The notes under the pieces: generated by a model
What the model was told of the DNA's origin: nothing
The model's database searches: none
What the model saw: only the letters and a program-made list of their open reading frames with translations
Made by a program: the position numbers and the translations under genes
Origin: Paenibacillus harenae
GTDB lineage: Bacteria > Bacillota > Bacilli > Paenibacillales > Paenibacillaceae
Length of the DNA: 64,000 bases
Assembly: GCF_030812415.1 (NCBI RefSeq)
Contig: NZ_JAUSST010000001.1
Coordinates: 992,001-1,056,000, forward strand
Direction of reading: 5' to 3'
Shown: positions 8,838 through 17,070 of the stretch, in pieces
Position numbering within the stretch: position 1 is the first letter of the stretch
How the letters are laid out: every line of letters starts with the position of its first letter

Positions 8838-9278
8838 ATGGACATGCCTGCACAGCTCGTGACGAGCTTCATCGCTTCGGCTGCATTCGGCCTCATATTC
8901 AACGTACCGAGAACCGCGCTTCCGCAATGCGGAGCGGTCGGCATGCTGGGCTGGCTCGTCTACATGATGGCTACCGAGCTTGGCATGGATGAAATACCGG
9001 CAACGCTTATCGCCGCCTTCCTCGTCTCCGTCGTCAGCCAGCTGTTCTCCAAGCTGTATAAGATGCCGATGATCGTGTTCAGCGTGTCCGGCATCATACC
9101 TTTAGTGCCCGGCGGCATAGCCTACGACGCGATGCGGAATGTCGTGGAGAATCAATATGATGCCGCCGTTCAGCTAAGCGCCAAAGCGTTCATGATCTCA
9201 GGCGCGATCGCGATCGGTCTCGTATTCTCGGAGGTTATCGGTCAAATGATAAAAAAATCGGAACGTCGTCGGCAGTAA
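8838..9278 (+). CDS. ThrE-type threonine/serine exporter, small half
   Basis: About 146 hydrophobic residues in four to five membrane segments, with the signature SGIIPLVPGGIAYDAMRNVV that mirrors the loop in the large half. The frame is open to an ATG at 8802, but the GAGGAG at 8819 favours the ATG at 8838 (MDMPAQLV). The two halves almost certainly work as one exporter. It follows the large half by about 40 bases and precedes the APH-like kinase. Confidence 0.85.
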   Translation: MDMPAQLVTSFIASAAFGLIFNVPRTALPQCGAVGMLGWLVYMMATELGMDEIPATLIAAFLVSVVSQLFSKLYKMPMIVFSVSGIIPLVPGGIAYDAMRNVVENQYDAAVQLSAKAFMISGAIAIGLVFSEVIGQMIKKSERRRQ

Positions 9279-9306
9279 TCTGCGTATGAGGGGAGGCCAA
9301 CTGGAG

Positions 9307-10278
9307 TTGGATACGTCATGGATCGACTCTCGCGGAAACGTGATGGAGTCGCGAATCATAAGAAGAGAGCCGTTATACAAGGGGATGAACGGCAAAACGG
9401 TTGAACGCGTCTATGTAACGCAGACGGAAAGCTACATCCTCAAGCCGCTCACGAATGACAGCCAGTCCGGCGCGGAGGCTTGGGTGTACGAGCATCTGTT
9501 GCCTCGTTTGTCGCCCGTCTATCCTAAGCTTCTGGCGAAGTCGCCCGCAGGCGGCGACCTCGAGCAGAGCTGGACGCTCTTCGAGGATCTCGGTCCGCTC
9601 CAGCACTCGTTCGATCTTCATACGGCGATGGCACTAATGCCGCATATCGTTCACTGGCAGGCGTTATCGATCGATATCCCCGCGTTCGCTCGCTTGAATG
9701 GCCCTAAACCGAATGCAGATCGCGTTGCAGCAGAGCTTTTAGAGAATCGCACCCAACTAATCAACCTGGCGAGAGACCTTAATCTCCCGCAACACAGCAT
9801 CAGCCCCGTACTCGATACGCTTGAGCGGGAGGGACGTTTGCTGCTGCTCGATCAACCACTCGTGTTGTCCCACGGCGACCTTCATCTTGGGAACTATGCA
9901 CTCGTTAACGGAGTCATTAAAGTTCTGGACTGGGAGCATGCGCATCTGAACATCCCTTATTGGGACTTGTATCATGTCATCGACATGTCTCACCCGACGT
10001 TTCCGAAAGCGATGACACCCGCAAACAGAGAGAAGCTTCTGGACGGATATGTTGCCGCGGCAGCGCAACGCAACGGGCAACAACAACTTCGACATACGAC
10101 TGACCCCGCCCTATTCAAGCGAAGCTATTATTTATTCGCGGCCGTCTACTCCCTCTGGATGCTCCGTCTAATCGCGCAAGATATCGAAGCCGACGCCGGC
10201 ATATGGCCGCTGCAGCAATTGCAGCGGCAGTTGAATGAGACAAGCGCCAGCCTGATGCAATGCGTCCGGCGATTATGA
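9307..10278 (+). CDS. Aminoglycoside phosphotransferase-like kinase
   Basis: About 323 residues of the APH/choline-kinase fold. Catalytic loop LSHGDLHLGNYAL (the HxDxxxxN motif, about residues 185-198) and the metal-binding DWEHAHLNIPYWDL follow an N-terminal lobe with PLYKGMNGKTVERVYV. This superfamily phosphorylates small hydroxylated molecules (aminoglycosides, choline, homoserine, sugars). The substrate cannot be read here and I do not call it a resistance gene. GGGGAGG at 9290 suggests a TTG start at 9307 instead of the ATG at 9286. The gene ends 6 bases inside the convergent lipL. Confidence 0.8.
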   Translation: MDTSWIDSRGNVMESRIIRREPLYKGMNGKTVERVYVTQTESYILKPLTNDSQSGAEAWVYEHLLPRLSPVYPKLLAKSPAGGDLEQSWTLFEDLGPLQHSFDLHTAMALMPHIVHWQALSIDIPAFARLNGPKPNADRVAAELLENRTQLINLARDLNLPQHSISPVLDTLEREGRLLLLDQPLVLSHGDLHLGNYALVNGVIKVLDWEHAHLNIPYWDLYHVIDMSHPTFPKAMTPANREKLLDGYVAAAAQRNGQQQLRHTTDPALFKRSYYLFAAVYSLWMLRLIAQDIEADAGIWPLQQLQRQLNETSASLMQCVRRL

Positions 10279-11127
10279 GCTGCTACTGCTGGCATACCTG
10301 GCTCGCAGCGCCGCAACGGCCCGTACCAGCTCTTCGGCTGTAGGCATCGCGAGCCGCTCGGCAGCATAGGCGAGTCCCGCCTCCGTCTGCCCCTCGTTTA
10401 CGATTCTTCGCAGCTCCTGCGCGAACGCTTGGCCGGCCTGCGGCCCTAGTCCCGCAAGCTCCTCCAGGCTGGCCGTGCTCCCGGGCTCGACTAGCGGGTA
10501 TTCGCTGGCATCGGCAACACCCGCAGCCCGCTCGTAGAAGGAGCGCACGAGCTTTGCCCGCTCCGCCCCCGACCCTTCCGCAACGACGAACGCCTGCACG
10601 ATGAACGCATGCGTCTGCCTGCGCTGCGCAATGCCGCAGAACTTCAGGCCGCCGATGCTCAGATCGTAATCGCCCGGACAATACGCGCCCTGAATTTCGC
10701 CTCTATCCACCTGTCTGCCCGTCATCCGCAGAGCCTCCTGCACGAAGCGATACATGAGTTCAAAATCATCATGGTAGCGCATATGGCTAACGCTCGGTTT
10801 CGGCATGATTAGCGATACGTTGACGACGCCCGGGTCGAGCGGCACGGCCGCTCCTCCCGAATGGCGGACGGCCGTGCGCCAGCCGGCAGCTTCGAGCCAA
10901 CGCCTTGCCACGTCCGCTTGCGGAAGCCTGCTGTCGCGCATCCCCAGTATGAAGGCTGCCGGATGTCGCCAAATGTGGCATATAGCCGGACCGCCTTGTC
11001 CCGTTCTTCGGCATAACCAATCGTCAAGCGCGAAGGCATGCAGCGGATCAAGCTCCCTTATATCGTTCATCCGGTCGAGCAAGAGCACCCCGCTCATCCT
11101 CTCCCGCAGCTCCTGATGCCATTCCAT
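10273..11127 (-). CDS. lipL: Octanoyl-[GcvH]:protein N-octanoyltransferase LipL
   Basis: Amidotransferase that moves octanoyl (or lipoyl) groups from GcvH to the E2 subunits of 2-oxoacid dehydrogenases in the Bacillus-type lipoate pathway. The biotin/lipoate ligase fold is clear (RHSGGAAVPLDPGVVNVSL), and the catalytic Cys lies in the LipL signature GAYCPGDYDLSIGG. The frame opens at 11160, but GGGAGG precedes an ATG at 11127. With that start the Cys falls at residue 150, the position of the catalytic Cys in Bacillus subtilis LipL, which supports the choice. C-terminal residues end in a short serine run (YASSSSS). It stands alone, convergent with the APH-like gene. Confidence 0.92.
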   Translation of the reverse strand: MEWHQELRERMSGVLLLDRMNDIRELDPLHAFALDDWLCRRTGQGGPAICHIWRHPAAFILGMRDSRLPQADVARRWLEAAGWRTAVRHSGGAAVPLDPGVVNVSLIMPKPSVSHMRYHDDFELMYRFVQEALRMTGRQVDRGEIQGAYCPGDYDLSIGGLKFCGIAQRRQTHAFIVQAFVVAEGSGAERAKLVRSFYERAAGVADASEYPLVEPGSTASLEELAGLGPQAGQAFAQELRRIVNEGQTEAGLAYAAERLAMPTAEELVRAVAALRARYASSSSS

Positions 11128-11221
11128 GCCGCGTTTGACCTCCCTTTCCCGTATTGCCATTGATAGAATTCAGCACTAAAATAAAAGTATTGCAGGCCCA
11201 GCGCCAAGGAGGATACATCGA

Positions 11222-12088
11222 TTGGAAGCCTTTAACGAGAAAGTCGCCTATGAGAACCCGTTGCTGTCGCTTAGAATTTTCCGCGCCATGCGCAATAAGG
11301 AGGATTTGACGAATTGGCATTATCATAAGCAGCTGGAGCTTCTTCTCATTCTCGACGGAGAGCTAGACGTCTATGTCGAGGAGGAGCATTTTCATCTCGC
11401 TTCCGGCGACGTCGTTCTCATCGGCGCGTCGGAGCTTCATCGCGACAGAAGCATCGGCAATTTGGACTATATCGTGCTTCAGTTCGATTTGGAGCAATTT
11501 TACGACCAGAGCACGATCCCATATATGCGTTATTTTTCAGAGACGCAGATGCCGCTAAGCAAAGCGAATTATATTTTCCACCAGAACGACGACATTAAGC
11601 AGCAAGCCGCCTCCTGCACGAGACAGATTCTAGAGGAGGCTACCCGCAAGGATACAGGCTATGAGCTTGCCGTAAGCATTCTCATTAAGCAGATTCTGCT
11701 GCTCCTGTTGCGCGGCGACAGCCGCAAGGTGCTTACGCTCCAAGAGGATTTCGACCGGACGAGGCTGCGCCCGGTGCTTGATTATATCGAGGCGCACCTG
11801 ACCGACCGGATCCAGGTCGAAGAGGTATGCAAGATCGCCAATATGAGCTACTACTACTTCGTCAAATATTTTAAAAAAACGATTGGACTTTCGTTCACCG
11901 AATACGTGAATTATCGCAAAGTCAAATGGGCGGAGCGTATTCTGCTCACGAAGGATCTCAGTATATCCGAGGTCGGCGAGCGAATCGGCATGCCGAATAT
12001 GGCTCACTTCTATAAGATGTTCAAGAAGTACAACGACTGTTCCCCGAAGCAATTCCAACGCAAAATGCTCGTATGGAATCGGCAATAG
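11222..12088 (+). CDS. AraC-family transcriptional regulator
   Basis: 288 residues starting at a TTG with AAGGAGG well placed upstream. N-terminal cupin domain (about 20-110: NWHYHKQLELLLILDGELDV, HLASGDVVLIGASELHRD), then a double helix-turn-helix (about 185-285: VEEVCKIANMSYYYFVKYFK, GERIGMPNMAHFYKMFKKYN). It is transcribed alone between convergent lipL/phoP directions, and no target gene adjoins it. Ligand unknown. Confidence 0.88.
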   Translation: MEAFNEKVAYENPLLSLRIFRAMRNKEDLTNWHYHKQLELLLILDGELDVYVEEEHFHLASGDVVLIGASELHRDRSIGNLDYIVLQFDLEQFYDQSTIPYMRYFSETQMPLSKANYIFHQNDDIKQQAASCTRQILEEATRKDTGYELAVSILIKQILLLLLRGDSRKVLTLQEDFDRTRLRPVLDYIEAHLTDRIQVEEVCKIANMSYYYFVKYFKKTIGLSFTEYVNYRKVKWAERILLTKDLSISEVGERIGMPNMAHFYKMFKKYNDCSPKQFQRKMLVWNRQ

Positions 12089-12116
12089 CCGGGTAGCGCC
12101 ATCTTAATGGTCAACA

Positions 12117-12159
12117 AAAAAGCTCGTCCGCCCTATGCTTTGGGGGAGGCGAGCTTTTT
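12117..12159. terminator. Bidirectional terminator between the AraC gene and phoP
   Basis: AAAAAGCTCG (12117-12126) pairs with CGAGCTTTTT (12150-12159), with further G/C pairs inside. The A and T runs give a tail on both strands. It overlaps the last codons of phoP and lies 28 bases past the AraC stop, so it can end both convergent transcripts. Confidence 0.85.
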
Positions 12160-12855
12160 GGGCATTACGAGCTTGTAGCCGACGCCGCGAATCGATTCGA
12201 TCTGAACCGATTGCTGTCCGAGCTCCAGCTTCTTGCGCAGCGAGCTGACATGAACGTCAACCGTACGCTGACCGCCAATGTAATCGAAGCCCCATACGAC
12301 ATTCATAAGATCGTCGCGCGTAATGACCATGCCGGGACGCTGCACAAGGTACAGCAGCACTTCGAATTCCTTCGGCCGAAGCGGGATCGATTCCCCGTTC
12401 AGCACCACTTCGTACTTATCCGGATAAATGGACAGATCTCCCGCCGTAATCACTTTCTCCGACGTCTGCAGCGGCTTCACGTCGCCCTCCTGCGTACGGC
12501 GCAGGACGGCGGATACGCGGGCCAGTAACTCGGCTACGCCAAAAGGCTTCGTAATGTAGTCATCCGCGCCATGCTTCAGCCCTTGCACGACTTCTTCCTC
12601 CGCATTGCGCGCCGTCAATATAATGACCGGCGTTCTGACGCCGTTCTGGCGCAGCCTGTTCAGTATTTCGAAGCCGTTCAAGCCCGGCAGCATAATGTCT
12701 AGAATAACAAGATCGAAGCTTCTTTGCAGAGCCGTCTGCAATCCTTCTCCGCCATGATCGATGACCGTTGTCTCATAACCTTCTTGCGTAAGATTGTACG
12801 ACAACAATCGCGCCAGTGTCGGTTCGTCTTCAATTACGAGCACTTTATGCGGCAT
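12133..12855 (-). CDS. phoP: Phosphate response regulator PhoP (OmpR family)
   Basis: 240 residues: receiver domain (1-120; acidic pocket VIEDEP, phospho-acceptor Asp53 in LVILDIMLPG, Lys in DDYITKPFG) and OmpR-type winged helix (about 135-235: LRPKEFEVLLYLVQRPGMVI, RTVDVHVSSLRKKL). The open frame reaches 12894, but TTGGAGG sits just before the ATG at 12855. It lies downstream of the sensor gene, the reverse of the Bacillus phoP-phoR order, with a 126-base gap that may hold its own promoter. It is the probable binder of the TTAACA repeats upstream of pstS and the CBS receptor. Confidence 0.9.
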   Translation of the reverse strand: MPHKVLVIEDEPTLARLLSYNLTQEGYETTVIDHGGEGLQTALQRSFDLVILDIMLPGLNGFEILNRLRQNGVRTPVIILTARNAEEEVVQGLKHGADDYITKPFGVAELLARVSAVLRRTQEGDVKPLQTSEKVITAGDLSIYPDKYEVVLNGESIPLRPKEFEVLLYLVQRPGMVITRDDLMNVVWGFDYIGGQRTVDVHVSSLRKKLELGQQSVQIESIRGVGYKLVMPKKLASPKA

Positions 12856-12912
12856 GCTTACCTCCAACTTGGCGAACGGCGAGACCGTCCGCATAGTATC
12901 GATTTCTCCTAT

Positions 12913-12944
12913 AGTTTATCATGGTTTCATAAAGAATAGGTAAA
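12913..12944 (-). promoter_or_regulatory. Possible PhoP autoregulation site upstream of phoP
   Basis: Minus strand TTTACC (12944-12939) and TTTATG (12933-12928), each one base off the PhoP half-site, are 11 bases apart. A TAAACT -10-like hexamer (12918-12913) lies 9 bases further on, the same geometry as at pstS. Two degenerate repeats are weak evidence. Confidence 0.35.
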
Positions 12945-12981
12945 TGTTTTTTGTCGCCCGCTCATCAGCGAGCCTACAGGA

Positions 12982-14757
12982 TTAATGCAAAACAGGCAAT
13001 TCTATGTCGAATGTCGTTCCGACGCCAACCGAGCTCTCCACGCTAATCGACCCTTTATGCAGCTCGACGAGATGCTTCACGATAGACAGGCCAAGCCCCG
13101 TGCCGCCTGAGCTTCGCGACCGTGCTTTGTCTACGCGGTAGAATCGCTCGAAGATGCGGGGCAGATCCTTCTTCGGTATGCCGATGCCCGAATCGCTTAT
13201 CTGGAAGCGAATATATTCTTCGCCGCGAGCATGCACTTTAATCGATACGCGGCCGCCCTCGGGCGTATAATTAATGCCGTTCGCGAGCAGATTCATCATG
13301 ATTTGCCGCAGCCGATCCTCGTCCGCTTCCATATACAAGCCTGGCTCGATCTGCATATGAAGCTTAATATTTTTGCGGGCCGCTTCCGATTCCAGCAGCG
13401 TTACGGTTTTCGAGACGAAGGAATCCAGCTCGATAGGCGAGAAAATAAGCGGCACGCGGCGCGACTCGATTTTGGACAATTCGAGAATGTCGCCGATCAA
13501 CCGGTTCAACCGGTCGCTCTCGTCGAAAATAATTTGCAGGAACGATCTAGCCGTCTCCTCGTCCTTCACGACACCGCCGAGCAGCGTCTCCGCGAACCCC
13601 TTCACCGCCGCGATCGGCGTCTTCAGCTCATGCGATACGTTCGCCACGAACTCGCTTCTCATCCGCTCCAGCCTGCGAATCGCCGATACGTCCTGCAGCA
13701 CGAGCAGCACGCCCGTGAACACGTCGACTTCCCGGTGAATGGGGACGACGTTCAGCTCAAGCAGCCGCTCCTCGGGGAAATAAAACGTGATCTCCTCGCG
13801 AAGATGCTCCCTCGTATCAAGTCCCTCTTGAATCATTTGCGCCAGCTCGTATTGCTGCTTCGCCTCCGCGAAGTGTCGGCCGACGATCTCGCGCGCGGAG
13901 AAGCCAAGCACCTCTTCCGCCCGGCGGTTCATGAGGAGAATACGCCCTGTTTGGTCGATCATGACTATCCCGTTAATCATGTTGTTCAGTACGCTTTCCA
14001 GCTGTCCCTCGTTCTCGCGGATGCGCGTCATTTGCTCGTTCAGACTGTCCGCCATCGCGTTAATGGCATGACCGAGCTCGCCAATCTCGTCCTGCTTCGT
14101 TACTTTTACTCGAGCGCCGTAGTCCATATTTTTGATCCGCTTCGCTACCTTCGTAATTTGCTCCAACGGCTTCGTCAAGCTAAGCGCTATTCGATAGCTG
14201 ATCAGCGCTACGATAAGGAACAGCACGAGCAAACCCATGATAAGCACTGTAATCAGCCTGTTAATGCTGTTTTCCACCTCTTGCAAACTCATGGCCAGCC
14301 GTAAAATATACGGCTTCTCGTCCGGAATAATCGACGCGGGGATCGCGACGTAAATCATATTTTGACCGATCGTCTCGCTCTCCCGGATCGACCTCCCCGT
14401 ACCCGACTCCAACGCCTCTTTTACCTCGGCCCGGTCCAAATGGTTGTCCATCTGCTCAGGCTCGGTATCCGAATCGCCAAGAACGATGCCGTCGCTCCGA
14501 ATGAACGTAACCCTTGCGCTCGTGTAGCCCTTCATTTCCTTCGCTTCCCTGTTGTAGAAAGCATACAGCTCCTCCGGATTGCCGGACTTCCAATCCATCT
14601 TAGCCGAAATAATCCGCATCTCGCGAATCATATTGTCCTCTAGCGCTTCAATATGGTTGTCTTTGAACGTCTTCGCCATAAAAACGCCTGCCGCGCTGAC
14701 GGATATGGCGACCATAACGATCATAATTAGCGTAAGCCGATTGCGAAAGCTGTTCAT
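12982..14757 (-). CDS. phoR: Phosphate sensor histidine kinase PhoR
   Basis: 591 residues, close to Bacillus PhoR. Order: membrane segment (about 8-28), extracytoplasmic sensor domain (30-165), second membrane segment (168-192), HAMP (about 192-245), PAS domain (about 250-360, including INGIVMIDQTGRILLMN), HisKA with His376 in VANVSHELKTP, and HATPase with N, G1 and G2 boxes (MMNLLANGINYTPEGG, DSGIGIPKKDLPRIFERF, GGTGLGLSIVKHL). It precedes phoP and starts 31 bases after the BASS-transporter stop, so the three may form an operon. Assignment rests on architecture and on PhoP-type boxes in the same window. Confidence 0.88.
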   Translation of the reverse strand: MNSFRNRLTLIMIVMVAISVSAAGVFMAKTFKDNHIEALEDNMIREMRIISAKMDWKSGNPEELYAFYNREAKEMKGYTSARVTFIRSDGIVLGDSDTEPEQMDNHLDRAEVKEALESGTGRSIRESETIGQNMIYVAIPASIIPDEKPYILRLAMSLQEVENSINRLITVLIMGLLVLFLIVALISYRIALSLTKPLEQITKVAKRIKNMDYGARVKVTKQDEIGELGHAINAMADSLNEQMTRIRENEGQLESVLNNMINGIVMIDQTGRILLMNRRAEEVLGFSAREIVGRHFAEAKQQYELAQMIQEGLDTREHLREEITFYFPEERLLELNVVPIHREVDVFTGVLLVLQDVSAIRRLERMRSEFVANVSHELKTPIAAVKGFAETLLGGVVKDEETARSFLQIIFDESDRLNRLIGDILELSKIESRRVPLIFSPIELDSFVSKTVTLLESEAARKNIKLHMQIEPGLYMEADEDRLRQIMMNLLANGINYTPEGGRVSIKVHARGEEYIRFQISDSGIGIPKKDLPRIFERFYRVDKARSRSSGGTGLGLSIVKHLVELHKGSISVESSVGVGTTFDIELPVLH

Positions 14758-14788
14758 CCGTTTCTCTCCTTCATCTTCCCGCTTGCAC

Positions 14789-15721
14789 CTATCGTACCTG
14801 CGATGGCTTGGGTTTGCCAGCCGTCTTATTGTTAAGTTTTTGTAAAATATAATGGTGAACAGTCGCCAGAGGCTGCTGAATCAAAATCGACAGCACGACC
14901 GGTACGGCCGTTAATGGACTGAAATAGCCTAGCGCGAGGACGATGCCAAGCGAAATGTTGCGCATCCCTGTCGCATACGATACCGTTATTTGCTGTTCGC
15001 GGTTATGAGGCTTCGCCGTTCCGATGAAGCCTAGCGCATAACAAGCGCCGACCAGCAGCACGACAAGCGGGACGAGCGTCGCCATATCCTCCCCCAGCTT
15101 ATCCAGATGGGGCGCTATTGCCGAAGCATTGAGCGCAACGACGCCGACGAAGCAAAGCTTGGACAGCGGCGCGGCGTACGGCTGAACGATGCCTTGAATA
15201 CGGCCTTTGCTTATTTGGTTGAGCGCGACGCCGATGACGGTCGGCAGCACGATCAAGATGCACAGATCGGCAATAAGCGGCCCGGCTTCGATTTCCACCG
15301 CCGTATCGAAGAAGAGATGAATGCCTGCCGGAACGACAAGCGGACTAAGCGCCGAATCGAGCACGACCATCGCCAGCATAAGCGGCACGCTGCCCCCCGA
15401 TAGACCTACCCACAGCACCGTTGAGACGCCCAGCGGTATAATCGTAAACAATACGAGTCCGATTACATAAGGCGAATCCGCCCCGTACAGGAGCACCCCC
15501 GCCCCGTACGCCAACAAAGGCGATACGACGTGGGCGATAACGAACGTAAGCGCCATAATACCGGGCCGCTTCGCGACTTCGCGTAGCTGGGACAGCCCGC
15601 AGCCAATGGCCATTGTCAACGTCACGTAAGCGAACATATAAGGCACGGCCTTGATGTACGGCTGCAGGCCGGATGAGAAAATAAAGCCGAGAACGAGCGA
15701 TCCCGGAATGATGACGAACAT
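14789..15721 (-). CDS. BASS-family (bile acid:sodium symporter-like) transporter
   Basis: 310 residues in about nine to ten membrane segments, of the BASS superfamily (sodium-coupled uptake of organic anions; bacterial members include the ketopantoate carrier PanS). Landmarks: LTMAIGCGLSQLREVAKRPG, IIPLGVSTVLWVGLSGGSVP and YATGMRNISLGIVLALGYF. The substrate is not evident. The first in-frame ATG is 15721, yet family-like sequence (FNRIFEKW) continues upstream with no in-frame ATG, GTG or TTG, and no ribosome site fits the ATG. The true N-terminus may be longer or frameshifted. It sits directly upstream of phoR. Confidence 0.8.
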   Translation of the reverse strand: MFVIIPGSLVLGFIFSSGLQPYIKAVPYMFAYVTLTMAIGCGLSQLREVAKRPGIMALTFVIAHVVSPLLAYGAGVLLYGADSPYVIGLVLFTIIPLGVSTVLWVGLSGGSVPLMLAMVVLDSALSPLVVPAGIHLFFDTAVEIEAGPLIADLCILIVLPTVIGVALNQISKGRIQGIVQPYAAPLSKLCFVGVVALNASAIAPHLDKLGEDMATLVPLVVLLVGACYALGFIGTAKPHNREQQITVSYATGMRNISLGIVLALGYFSPLTAVPVVLSILIQQPLATVHHYILQKLNNKTAGKPKPSQVR

Positions 15722-15886
15722 CCATTTTTCGAAAATCCGATTGAAAGCAAGTCCAAAATCTCGCGTAAGACATCCCTCTCTAACATGAAACTATTCGATT
15801 CCGTTCATAAGCATTATAATAGCATAATCGGGCAATCGCCATGACCAATCGAAGCGCCGAAGAAGCGCGGCAAAGGAAGGGAAACG

Positions 15887-17032
15887 ATGAAAAACGGCAA
15901 ATTCACCAGCACGATCATCCGTATGCAATATGTGCCCCGCTGGAGCGAATACGCTCCCAGGTTCGAGGACAATGCGGCGAGCCATAGCTTCCGTTGCGCT
16001 GCGCTATCCATCTTTATAGCCGCTATCGAGGAGCATGTAGACGGCAACCCTATCGATAAGCTGAAGCTTCTCGGACGCTGTCTATGGGGCGATTTGAAAA
16101 ACACGGGCACAGGCTCCATCAAATACGTAACGAAAAAAGAAACGCTCGTCATGAACCATATTCGCCGCTTCGAACAGGAGCTTAGCAGGGAGATCGTCTC
16201 CTACCTGTCGAAATCGCTTCAGCCTGCCGCGGCCGACTTTATCGTCGACGCGCAGGACGATACGCATGTCGGCCGGCTGGTCGAGGCCATCGATACGTTC
16301 GATGCGATGCTCTTCTGCCACCGCGAAGCCAAATACGGTTCGAACCCTTTTTTCCTCGGAAAGTACGAGGAACTGCGTCAGCTATTGTCGGGCTCCAACC
16401 TGCAATCGATTGAATGGCTGCTCCGTGAATACGATAAGGGCGAGGGGGTTGCGGCATTCCTCGGCTATATCGTCGATCTCGATACGGTAAAGCGTTGGAA
16501 CGGCAGCTATAATCTCGTGCCGGACAACGATGCGACGCATTCCTTCCGGGTCGCATCACTCGCTTTGTTCAACGGCCTGCTCGAGCGCGAACGCTTCGGC
16601 CATGCCGACTTCGACCTGTACGAGCTGGTCGCGAAGGCCGTGCTGCATGATCTGCCCGAGGTGCTGTCCGGCGATGTCGTCACGAACTTCAAGCATAACA
16701 ACGAAGAGATCAAACTCGCCTTCGCGCAATACGAGAAGGAGACGGCTGCGACCATCGTTAACTTGCTGCCCGCCGTCTTTCATCGCAAGATGACGCGATA
16801 CATCGTAGACAGCAAATCGGACGATTATGCAGGCGAAATGGTCGATATCGCCGACAAGCTCGACGCATTGATCAAGGCTGGGCTGGAGATGCGCAACAAC
16901 CCGCACTATGCGGAGACGTACTATCAGCAGCTTGTCAAAATTCAACATCGCTACGAGAATCCGTGCGTGATCTTTTTCCTTGCTTACATCTTGCATGACT
17001 TGACGTATTCGAATTTAATCGGGCAGCAATGA
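15887..17032 (+). CDS. Tandem HD-domain (YfbR-like) protein with a degenerate first copy
   Basis: 381 residues made of two related halves. The C-terminal half (about 180-381) is an intact YfbR-like HD phosphohydrolase: RWNGSYNLVPDNDATHSFRV, the HD pair in AVLHDLPEVLSGD and a final Asp in DIADKLDALIKAG. The N-terminal half (1-175) repeats the layout (RMQYVPRWSEYAPRFEDNAA, HSFRCAALSIFI, EAIDTFDAM), but the HD pair is replaced by WGDLKNTGTG, so it has probably lost metal binding. YfbR enzymes dephosphorylate deoxynucleoside 5'-monophosphates; here single-copy enzymes of about 200 residues are the norm. AAGGAAGGG precedes the ATG. Monocistronic by context. Confidence 0.82.
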   Translation: MKNGKFTSTIIRMQYVPRWSEYAPRFEDNAASHSFRCAALSIFIAAIEEHVDGNPIDKLKLLGRCLWGDLKNTGTGSIKYVTKKETLVMNHIRRFEQELSREIVSYLSKSLQPAAADFIVDAQDDTHVGRLVEAIDTFDAMLFCHREAKYGSNPFFLGKYEELRQLLSGSNLQSIEWLLREYDKGEGVAAFLGYIVDLDTVKRWNGSYNLVPDNDATHSFRVASLALFNGLLERERFGHADFDLYELVAKAVLHDLPEVLSGDVVTNFKHNNEEIKLAFAQYEKETAATIVNLLPAVFHRKMTRYIVDSKSDDYAGEMVDIADKLDALIKAGLEMRNNPHYAETYYQQLVKIQHRYENPCVIFFLAYILHDLTYSNLIGQQ

Positions 17033-17070
17033 GCAAGGGGCTGAATCGCAGAGCGCGTTCAGCCCCTTGC
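17033..17070. terminator. Convergent terminator hairpin
   Basis: A perfect 13-bp stem (GCAAGGGGCTGAA with TTCAGCCCCTTGC) around a 12-base loop fills the gap between the convergent HD gene and the YvgK-like gene. T tails are poor on both sides, so termination may be partial. Confidence 0.7.

Noticed and set aside
9307..10278. Aminoglycoside resistance gene
   Set aside because: The kinase fold is clear, but the superfamily covers many substrates and the context is housekeeping.
13231..14304. 357-codon plus-strand frame
   Set aside because: Antisense to phoR; His/Arg/Leu-rich shadow composition and no recognisable motif.
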